From contig JBAZBK010000005.1 in assembly GCA_041671505.1 (NCBI GenBank), positions 1 through 64,000 of the forward strand: 64,000 bases of DNA. Reading direction: 5' to 3'. The notes beneath the pieces are model-generated. The model had not been told where the DNA came from. It did no database searches and saw only the letters and a program-made list of their open reading frames with translations. Source of the DNA: JACPDH01 sp041671505 (GTDB taxonomy: Bacteria > Acidobacteriota > Thermoanaerobaculia > Gp7-AA8). Of this stretch, positions 1 through 5,837 are shown piece after piece. The first letter of the stretch is position 1. The number at the start of each line of letters is the position of its first letter. A program made the translations under genes and the position numbers.

Positions 1-33
1 CTTCCAAGAAACTGCCCGACTTGTGACGCCCGA

Positions 34-168
34 GGGAGTTGTCGTCCCGACGACTGACCCCGCGAAGCGGGGGAAGGAGGAGGGACCTCGCAGGCTGGTA
101 CTCACATGCCATGAGCCAGAGAGTTTGTGACGAACCTCAACCGTACCAGCCTGCGAGATCCCTCCTCC
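34..168 (+). repeat. 135-bp palindromic interspersed repeat, copy 1
   Basis: The same 135-bp unit is present in inverse orientation at 8325-8459, with the same length and high identity throughout, including the central loop. Inner arms 76-101 and 143-168 are inverted repeats that match at 25 of 26 positions. The left outer part holds a second small palindrome (CCGCGAAGCGG). Just to the right, 169-196 partly mirrors the left outer arm, so the complete element may reach about 196. It is non-coding and looks like a REP/MITE-type element with no transposase of its own. Confidence 0.8.
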
Positions 169-379
169 CTCGCTCCGCTCGGTCGTCGGGATGACAATCC
201 GTGCGCTCGTGGACGATGGCGCGAGCCTCGCGGCGGATTGCAGTTTCTTTCCGCAGGCGCTGCGCCGGCGCAGTGGCCGCTCGGAATGACAGCCGCTCGC
301 GTCGCGTAAAGTCGTTAACTTCAGTCCATAAGGTGTGACCCTCATCCCTCATTCGCTCTTCCCGCAGTGGACAGGTTGA
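169..379. other. Intergenic tail after repeat, no gene seen
   Basis: No convincing coding frame, RNA gene or terminator is visible here. The segment 169-206 is a degenerate mirror of the outer arm of the repeat at 34-168. A further short phrase near 271-292 resembles its GGAATGACA-type ends. Confidence 0.5.
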
Positions 380-757
380 TTACCTGCCCTCGCCGGGACC
401 CTGTTCCGGAGCCGGGAAGAAGAGGAGCTCGCGCACTTCGCCTACCGCATCGCAGGTGATGGCACCCTTGCGGGCCCACGCGAGCGCCTCGTCCATGTTG
501 GCAGCTTCGAGTATCCAGAAGCCGCCGATGTGCTCCTTGGTCTCGGTGTACGGCCCGTCGGTGACGAGCACGTTGCCATCAGGCTGCTTCCGCAGCGTCT
601 TGGCGGCGCTGGCCGGGGAGATTCCGCACGCGAACTTTCTCACGCCGGCCGCGATCATTTCGCGGTTGAGCGCGTGGATCTCCTCGATCATCGTTTCGGT
701 GACGGAGGAGGGGTCGAAGTTGTCGGGAAGGTAGTTGGCAACCAGGTACTGAGGCAT
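380..757 (-). CDS. DGPF/YciI-family protein (ECF42 partner)
   Basis: This 125-residue soluble protein belongs to the YCII-related/DGPF family. The family signature is at residues 67-75, with DGPY followed by TETKE. The fold is a small alpha/beta barrel-like domain and its biochemical activity is not established. The start is supported by AAGGAG seven bases before the ATG. It lies directly downstream of the ECF42-type sigma factor at 888-2141 on the same strand but has its own ECF42-like promoter at 846-874. DGPF genes are the hallmark neighbours of ECF42 sigma factors and likely targets of them, so I infer it is part of that regulon. Two paralogues lie at 4886-5302 and 5338-5760. Confidence 0.9.
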   Translation of the reverse strand: MPQYLVANYLPDNFDPSSVTETMIEEIHALNREMIAAGVRKFACGISPASAAKTLRKQPDGNVLVTDGPYTETKEHIGGFWILEAANMDEALAWARKGAITCDAVGEVRELLFFPAPEQGPGEGR

Positions 758-845
758 GACGTGTTCTCCTTGTTTACTGTGGTTCGTTCCCGATGAGCCG
801 TTTCCTCTTCACGCGAGGAGCCGCGTCTCATCGTGCTTTCGTCCT

Positions 846-874
846 GTAGTCGTCGGGGAGACGGAAAATCGACA
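846..874 (-). promoter_or_regulatory. Putative ECF42-type promoter for DGPF gene
   Basis: Read on the minus strand, TGTCGA (869-874) is followed after 16 bases by CGAC (849-852) and then TAC AGG. The consensus I recall for ECF42 targets is TGTCGA at -35 and CGA/TC at -10. The same arrangement, continuing with the same CGACTAC, precedes the DGPF gene at 4886. The element lies between the sigma gene and the DGPF start, leaving a leader of roughly 80 bases. Confidence 0.7.
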
Positions 875-887
875 GCTGCTCCAACAT

Positions 888-2141
888 TTATTTCAGCTGG
901 CGAATCCGCGCCTGCAGGAATTGCCGCTCCGGTTCCTGCTGGGTCAGCGCCAGCGCCTTCTCATACGAACCCAGGGCCTCAGCCGTCCTGCCCAGCCGGC
1001 GGTACATTTCGGCTCGGGCGGAATGCGCCAGGTAGTACTCCGCCATTTCGCGATGTTCCAGCACCGCGTCGATCTGCGTCAGACCCGCCTCCGGGCCATC
1101 GCATTCGGCAATCGCCACGGCGCGGTTGAGATGGACGACCGGCGAAGGCTGGATTTCTACCAGCTGGTCGTAAAGCGCGACAATCCGCCGCCAGTCGGTG
1201 GCAGCAGCCGAGTCCGCTCTCGCATGAACGGCCGCAATCGCGGCCTGCAGTGTGTAAGGGCCGAAGCGGCGCGACCGCAGGGCGTTCTCCGCCAATGTCA
1301 CTCCCTCCGCGATCTGCGAACGGTTCCAGAGAGTGCGGTCTTGATTCTCCAGCAGGATCAGCTCCCCGGCCGGAGACGTTCTCGCGGCGCGACGCGATTC
1401 CTGCAGCAACATGAGGGATAGCAAACCGATGACTTCCGAGTCCGGGCGGAGCTCGGTCAGCAACCGGCCGAGGCGAATCGCCTCGCCGGTCAGCTCGGCC
1501 CGCGTGATCTCCGCTCCCGCCGCGGCCGAGTAGCCTTCGTTGAAGACGAGGTAGACGACCTGAAGCACCGAGCCCAACCGCTCCGGCATTTCCTCCGGCG
1601 TCGGCACCTCGTACGGAATCGGTATCTCCCGGATCCTAGCCTTGGCGCGCACGATGCGCTGCGCGAGGGTACTCGGCGGGAGGAGGAAGGCCTTCGCGAT
1701 CTCCTCGGTGGTCAGCCCGCACACTGCGCGCAAGGTCAGCGCAATGCGCGCCTCCGGCGCCAGAGCTGGATGACAGCAGGTGAAGATCAGGCGCAGCCGA
1801 TCATCCTCGAGGCCGTCGAAGGCGTTGGGCTCTTCCGCCGGGCTCGATCGCGCCTCGACGACCCGCGCAAGCTCGTCTCGAGACGCATCCGTCCGCGCCC
1901 GTCGACGCAGAGTATCGACGGCTTTGAATCGGGCCGTCGAAATCAACCAGGGTCGCGGGCTGTCGGGGACTCCACTCTGCGGCCAAGCGCTCAGCGCAGC
2001 CGCAAAGGCGTCATGCATCGCCTCCTCGGCGAGATCGAACTCACCGAGCAGGCGGATCAGCGTTGCCAGGATGCGTCCCGACTCCACTCGATAGAGGGAG
2101 TCGAGCAGTTCGCGTATCGTCTCGGTGGAACGCTCGGGCAC
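888..2141 (-). CDS. ECF42-type RNA polymerase sigma factor with TPR-like C-terminus
   Basis: With the GTG at 2141 this is a 417-residue sigma factor. The sigma-2 region comes first (residues about 10-75), then sigma-4 with its helix-turn-helix (about 130-170, around LTTEEIAKAF), then a roughly 240-residue TPR-like extension typical of group ECF42. In that group the extension, not an anti-sigma factor, is thought to control activity. The open frame continues upstream to 2255, but those residues do not resemble the family. The GTG also has a -10-like TAGCGT seven bases before it, consistent with a leaderless start. It is closely similar in length and sequence to the sigma factor at 3552-4799. 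The DGPF gene downstream is the likely target. Confidence 0.9.
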   Translation of the reverse strand: MPERSTETIRELLDSLYRVESGRILATLIRLLGEFDLAEEAMHDAFAAALSAWPQSGVPDSPRPWLISTARFKAVDTLRRRARTDASRDELARVVEARSSPAEEPNAFDGLEDDRLRLIFTCCHPALAPEARIALTLRAVCGLTTEEIAKAFLLPPSTLAQRIVRAKARIREIPIPYEVPTPEEMPERLGSVLQVVYLVFNEGYSAAAGAEITRAELTGEAIRLGRLLTELRPDSEVIGLLSLMLLQESRRAARTSPAGELILLENQDRTLWNRSQIAEGVTLAENALRSRRFGPYTLQAAIAAVHARADSAAATDWRRIVALYDQLVEIQPSPVVHLNRAVAIAECDGPEAGLTQIDAVLEHREMAEYYLAHSARAEMYRRLGRTAEALGSYEKALALTQQEPERQFLQARIRQLK

Positions 2142-2148
2142 GAGGTCG

Positions 2149-2178
2149 ACGCTAGCAAACAAGCGAACGGGAGAGCAA
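2149..2178 (-). promoter_or_regulatory. Putative housekeeping promoter of sigma gene
   Basis: On the minus strand TTGCTC (2173-2178) and TAGCGT (2149-2154) are 18 bases apart. The -10 ends seven bases before the GTG at 2141, so transcription would begin at or next to the start codon. The -35 match is only partial. Confidence 0.4.
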
Positions 2179-2357
2179 GCAGCTGCCACGTGGCTGGCAC
2201 TGAGTGGGCCGCGGGGGTCACGTCTCGAAACTGCACTCTGGTGGTGAATGAACACCAGATTCGAGGCGTGACGCCATGGCTCGAAGGATCGCCTGAATCA
2301 TCGGTTCGAGTGCTGACCACGAACGCCGCGAGAACGCGGCGAAGGCTCGAAACGGGT

Positions 2358-2389
2358 CCCTCCACGACGTCCTGCGACGCCGTGGAGGG
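2358..2389 (-). terminator. Strong hairpin downstream of Cys-rich peptide gene
   Basis: A 14-bp stem (2358-2371 with 2376-2389, one wobble or mismatch) closes a four-base loop. It lies about 30 bases past the stop of the small gene at 2418-2498. No U-tract follows, so it may be an RNA-stabilising hairpin or a weak terminator. Confidence 0.45.
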
Positions 2390-2417
2390 GGAGGCGTGAT
2401 GCGTCTCGAGGATTCGC

Positions 2418-2498
2418 TCAACGACCACAGCGACAAGCGGGTCCGCAGCCACAGTCGTTACCACAGTCGCATCCAGTCCGTTCGGTGATCTCGTTCAT
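2418..2498 (-). CDS. Putative 26-residue metallothionein-like Cys-rich peptide
   Basis: The ATG at 2498 opens a 26-codon frame with an excellent Shine-Dalgarno sequence (AAGGAG, seven bases upstream). Six cysteines fall at residues 10, 12, 16, 18, 22 and 24, a perfectly regular CxC-x3-CxC-x3-CxC pattern with Gly, Asp and Asn between them. This spacing is typical of metal-thiolate cluster peptides. The N-terminal nine residues are hydrophilic and there is no signal peptide. It sits alone between an ECF42-type sigma gene and a thermonuclease-like gene. An ECF-like promoter is possible at 2551-2576 and a hairpin follows the stop. I infer metal binding. The frame is short enough that chance cannot be excluded without homologues. 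Confidence 0.6.
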   Translation of the reverse strand: MNEITERTGCDCGNDCGCGPACRCGR

Positions 2499-2550
2499 GC
2501 TGTTTCTCCTTCGTTTCGAAGCGCGAGTCATTCGCGCCTTCACCCCTGTA

Positions 2551-2576
2551 GACGCACGAGGAGCGAGATCCTTACA
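2551..2576 (-). promoter_or_regulatory. Possible ECF-type promoter of Cys-rich peptide
   Basis: On the minus strand TGTAAG (2571-2576) is followed 16 bases later by CGTC (2551-2554) and then TACAGG. This is a plausible ECF-type layout that shares the downstream TACAGG with the promoter at 846-874. The -35 differs from the TGTCGA of the two DGPF promoters, so a different sigma factor may be involved. Confidence 0.3.
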
Positions 2577-2794
2577 GTCGATTTGGTCCGGCCGAAAGAA
2601 GAAGGAGTCCGGGGGTCCTCAACTCGCCAGAGCTAACGAATTCGGCCTCGTTGGTGTGAGCTGAGTTCGGGGTGGCCGGGCCAGTCTTCATGTTTCCGAT
2701 CTGATCCCACCCGCGGATTCGACGCTGCGCCGAACCTCGTCGCGCGGTTGTCGCGCCGATGAAGCGGCGCAGGTTTGTTTCGCGATATTACGCA

Positions 2795-2843
2795 CCCCCG
2801 CCTGAAGGCGGGGGCTACCGATGTTTCGCCGCCACGCGGCGAA
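2795..2843. repeat. Two adjacent perfect hairpins after nuclease gene
   Basis: The first hairpin has arms CCCCCGCCT (2795-2803) and AGGCGGGGG (2806-2814). The second has arms TTCGCCGC (2825-2832) and GCGGCGAA (2836-2843), only six bases past the stop of the gene at 2850-3422. No T-tract is seen on either side. They look like REP-type intergenic palindromes that may also protect or end the nuclease transcript. Confidence 0.5.
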
Positions 2844-2849
2844 GTGGGT

Positions 2850-3422
2850 CTACCGAGCCGGCTGCTCTTCGCGCCAATCCCATGGGGGAATGGGCGCGGG
2901 TTCGGACCAGACGCCGAGGAGTTGAGACTTCGCGGTGCGCTCGGCGGCTTCGTAGGCGCGTCGGTCGGCGGGCGATTGTTCGCCGGCGTAGCGGCGGTAC
3001 CACCAGGCGTTCCCGCGACTCAACTGCGCGAGCCCCGCGTCGAAGCTGTTCGGGCAGTCTCTCCCGGGGCAGTCGGGGTCGGGGAGCATCACCTTCCCGA
3101 CCATGCGGCCGTAGCGGTCCCTCGTCTGCCACTCGACGTCGGCGACGCGGCCTAACGTGATCTCCGCGAGCGATTCCTTCGCGCTCCGGCCGAACGGCTG
3201 GCCTCGCTCGGGGGCATCGATCGCGGCAAGCCGCACGCGCTGTTCGACGTGGTCGGCGTCGAGGATGGTGATCGTGTCGCCGTCCGCGATTCCGACCACG
3301 GTGCCGCGGAATGTGGAAAGCGACGGCTCAGGCGCCAGCGGGCGTCGAGGCGGCTCGTCGCAGGCAAGGCAGCTGACTGCGAGGAGTGCGGCGAGGAAGC
3401 GGGTGAGGAGTGGGGGCGGCAT
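2850..3422 (-). CDS. Thermonuclease (SNase-like) family exported protein
   Basis: This 190-residue protein starts with a hydrophobic signal (residues 5-21) ending in two cysteines, so it is exported and may be a lipoprotein. The staphylococcal nuclease-like domain runs from about 38 to 180. The DGDT motif (47-50), Arg64, Asp69, Glu72 and Arg106 correspond to the calcium and catalytic residues of SNase (Asp21, Arg35, Asp40, Glu43, Arg87). It probably cleaves DNA or RNA outside the cytoplasm. The open frame extends upstream to 3917, but that part is antisense to the sigma gene, so ATG 3422 is preferred. Two extra cysteines (118 and 123) lie in an inserted loop. Confidence 0.85.
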   Translation of the reverse strand: MPPPLLTRFLAALLAVSCLACDEPPRRPLAPEPSLSTFRGTVVGIADGDTITILDADHVEQRVRLAAIDAPERGQPFGRSAKESLAEITLGRVADVEWQTRDRYGRMVGKVMLPDPDCPGRDCPNSFDAGLAQLSRGNAWWYRRYAGEQSPADRRAYEAAERTAKSQLLGVWSEPAPIPPWDWREEQPAR

Positions 3423-3551
3423 GGGCGAGGGGATTATGAAGGAAGGGGACACTAGCCGGGGGCCGGCGGTCGAACCGGCAGGATGTCGGCGCTTGACGCA
3501 GCGGCACGCGGGCGCTGCGTTCGCCGGGCTGTTGAGGCACAATCGGGGCTC

Positions 3552-4799
3552 GTGAACGAGAAGCGAGAGCAGGAGGTCCGGGAGAGCATCGAGCGGCTCT
3601 ACCGGGAGGAATCGCGTCGGATCTTCGCGACGCTGGTCCGGCTCGTCGGCGACTTCGATCTCGCGGAGGAGGCGATGCACGAGGCGTTCGCGGCGGCGGT
3701 CGCGACGTGGCCGGTCGACGGCGTCCCGGAGAAGCCGTTCGCGTGGCTCGTGTCGACCGGTCGCTTCAAGGCGATCGACACGATCCGCCGGATGTCGCGC
3801 TTCGAGTCTGACCCGGAACGCCTCGCGCTCGCGACCGTGCCGGCAAAGGCCGAAGAGTCGATCGACGAGGAGCAGTTCCGCGACGATCAGCTCCGCCTCA
3901 TCTTCACCTGCTGCCATCCGTCACTTCCCGCCGCCACTCGTGTCGCAATGACGCTGCGCGAAATGTGCGGCCTAACCACAGAGGAGGTTGCGCGCGCGTT
4001 TCTCACCTCGGCGGCCACCATTGCGCAGCGGATCGTGCGGGGGAAGGCGAAGCTTCGCGACGAGCGGATTCCGTACCAGGTGCCGTCGCGCGACGAGCTT
4101 CCGGAGCGGCTCGACTCGGTCCTCTCGGTGATCTACCTCGTCTTCAACGAGGGGTACTCGGCGCGCTCGGGCGACTCGGTCGTTAGGCACGACCTTTCCT
4201 CCGAAGCGATCCGCCTCGGGCGCGTGCTCCTCGCGCTGCTGCCCGACGCTGAGGTGTCCGGCCTCCTCGCTCTGATGTCGCTTCACGACGCGCGGCGGAC
4301 GGCGCGCAGCGACGCGGCAGGCGATCTCGTGCTGCTCGAGGATCAGGACCGCTCGCTGTGGGATCGCGCGATGATCGACGAAGGGCGGCGGCTCGTCGAC
4401 CGCGCATTCGCGTCGGGCGAAGTCGGCGCCTACACGATCCAGGCGGCGATCTCCGCAGTCCATGCGACGGCGCGCGACGTTCGCGACACCGACTGGGGCC
4501 GGATCGTCGCGCTCTACGACCTGCTGCTTCGCGCGGAGCCGTCGCCGGTCGCGGAGCTGAACCGCGCCGTCGCGATCGCGATGCGCGACACTCCCGAGGA
4601 GGGGCTGCGCCTGATCGACGAGATCCTCGGGCGCGGCGAGCTGATCTCCTACCACCTGGCGCACGCGGCGCGCGCCGACCTGCTGCGGCGGCTCGGGCGG
4701 AGCGCCGAGGCGAAGGCGGCGTACGCGCTGGCGCTCACGATGTCGACGCTGGAGCCGGAGCGGAGGTATCTCGAGAGGCGGCTCCGGGAGCTCGGCTGA
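3552..4799 (+). CDS. Second ECF42-type sigma factor with TPR-like C-terminus
   Basis: Starting at GTG 3552, this is a 415-residue paralogue of the protein at 888-2141. Sigma-2 is at about residues 8-75, sigma-4 at about 125-165 (around LTTEEVARAF), and a long helical TPR-like extension follows. Signatures shared by both copies include FTCCHP and YLVFNEGY. The frame is open from 3483, but family alignment begins near residue 5 of the GTG start. Two DGPF/YciI genes follow on the same strand, the first preceded by an ECF42-like promoter, so this is a complete sigma/target module. No anti-sigma gene is nearby, as expected for this group. Confidence 0.92.
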   Translation: MNEKREQEVRESIERLYREESRRIFATLVRLVGDFDLAEEAMHEAFAAAVATWPVDGVPEKPFAWLVSTGRFKAIDTIRRMSRFESDPERLALATVPAKAEESIDEEQFRDDQLRLIFTCCHPSLPAATRVAMTLREMCGLTTEEVARAFLTSAATIAQRIVRGKAKLRDERIPYQVPSRDELPERLDSVLSVIYLVFNEGYSARSGDSVVRHDLSSEAIRLGRVLLALLPDAEVSGLLALMSLHDARRTARSDAAGDLVLLEDQDRSLWDRAMIDEGRRLVDRAFASGEVGAYTIQAAISAVHATARDVRDTDWGRIVALYDLLLRAEPSPVAELNRAVAIAMRDTPEEGLRLIDEILGRGELISYHLAHAARADLLRRLGRSAEAKAAYALALTMSTLEPERRYLERRLRELG

Positions 4800-4816
4800 G
4801 GATATTTCTCACGGGA

Positions 4817-4843
4817 TGTCGAAATGTCGATCGGCCGTTCGAC
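4817..4843 (+). promoter_or_regulatory. Putative ECF42-type promoter for DGPF operon
   Basis: TGTCGA (4817-4822), a 17-base spacer and CGAC (4840-4843) followed by TACCAGG lie between the sigma gene and the ATG at 4886. The element shares -35, -10 and the bases after -10 with that at 846-874. The start codon is about 40 bases downstream and has its own Shine-Dalgarno sequence. Confidence 0.72.
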
Positions 4844-4885
4844 TACCAGGCAGAAGCAGAGAAAATTGTGAAAGGGAGACGAGCG

Positions 4886-5302
4886 ATGAGATTCATTTGT
4901 CTGGGCTATGCCGACGAGTCGATCTTCAAGGAGATCCCCGAAGAGAAGTTCAGGGTGTTCATGGAGGAGTGTTTCGCGTACGACGACGAGCTGCGCCGCG
5001 GCGGTCATTTCGCCGGCGGTGAGGCGCTGCAGCCTGCGAGCTCCGCGGTCACCCTCCGCTTCCGCCAGGGGAAGGTCGACGTGACCGACGGCCCCTACGT
5101 CGAGACGAAGGAGTACCTCGGGGGGATTCTCATCCTCGAGGCGCGCGATCTGAACCACGCCATCGCGCTGATGTCGAAGCACCCGGGCGTCCGCTTCGGC
5201 CCGTTCGAGATCCGGCCCGCCGACGTGGAGATCAACGCTCTCGTGGCGGAGCGTGACGAGCGCATACGAAAGGAGCTCGACGGCGGGACGAGCCGGGGCT
5301 GA
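4886..5302 (+). CDS. DGPF/YciI-family protein
   Basis: A 138-residue YCII-related protein with the DGPY signature at residues 68-71 followed by VETKEYLGG. The ATG at 4886 has GGGAG upstream. The frame reads open far upstream through the sigma gene, but that part is a shadow. The next DGPF gene starts 35 bases after its stop, so the two are probably co-transcribed from the promoter at 4817-4843. The activity is unknown. Family context points to a role in the response governed by the ECF42-type sigma factor. Confidence 0.92.
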   Translation: MRFICLGYADESIFKEIPEEKFRVFMEECFAYDDELRRGGHFAGGEALQPASSAVTLRFRQGKVDVTDGPYVETKEYLGGILILEARDLNHAIALMSKHPGVRFGPFEIRPADVEINALVAERDERIRKELDGGTSRG

Positions 5303-5337
5303 GCGGCTGACAGATCGAGAGACGAGGAGAACGCACG

Positions 5338-5760
5338 ATGAGAGTCATGGTGATGGTGAAGGCGACGAAGGGCTCCGAGGCCGGAGAGATGCCGAGCGAG
5401 CAGTTGATGACGGACATGGGGAAGTTCAACGAAGAGCTGGTGAACGCGGGAATCATGCAGGCGGGCGAAGGGCTGCATCCGAGCAGCAGGGGAGTGCGCG
5501 TGCGATTCTCGGGGAAAGAGCGGCACGTCACGGACGGCCCGTTCGCCGAGACGAAGGAGCTCGTCGCCGGCTTTTGGCTCTGGAAGGTCGCCTCGATGGA
5601 GGAGGCGATCGAGTGGGTGAAGCGGTGCCCGAACCCCATGATGGAAGACTCGGACATCGAGATCCGTCCGCTCTTCGAGATGGAGGACTTCGGGGAGAGC
5701 ATGACGGAGGAGCTGCGCGCGCAGGAGGATCGCCTGCGGGCACGTGTCGAAGGGAAGTGA
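5338..5760 (+). CDS. DGPF/YciI-family protein
   Basis: The third DGPF protein of the window is 140 residues long, with DGPF at residues 66-69 and AETKE next. It has a GAGGAG Shine-Dalgarno sequence before the ATG. It is the last gene of the sigma/DGPF module, and priA begins 77 bases later. The three paralogues differ mainly at their N-termini and keep the central motif, which suggests the same fold with different partners or ligands. Confidence 0.92.
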   Translation: MRVMVMVKATKGSEAGEMPSEQLMTDMGKFNEELVNAGIMQAGEGLHPSSRGVRVRFSGKERHVTDGPFAETKELVAGFWLWKVASMEEAIEWVKRCPNPMMEDSDIEIRPLFEMEDFGESMTEELRAQEDRLRARVEGK

Positions 5761-5837
5761 GGGTGGGGCGCGGCGGCGGAGGTGGATGCCGGCGTCGCGC
5801 CCACGCGCATTCGTGAGACGATAACGGGCAGCGCCCC

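Noticed and set aside
2142..2255. Longer N-terminus of the first ECF42-type sigma factor
   Set aside because: The 38 extra residues do not match the paralogue at 3552, while GTG 2141 does and has a -10 box at leaderless distance.
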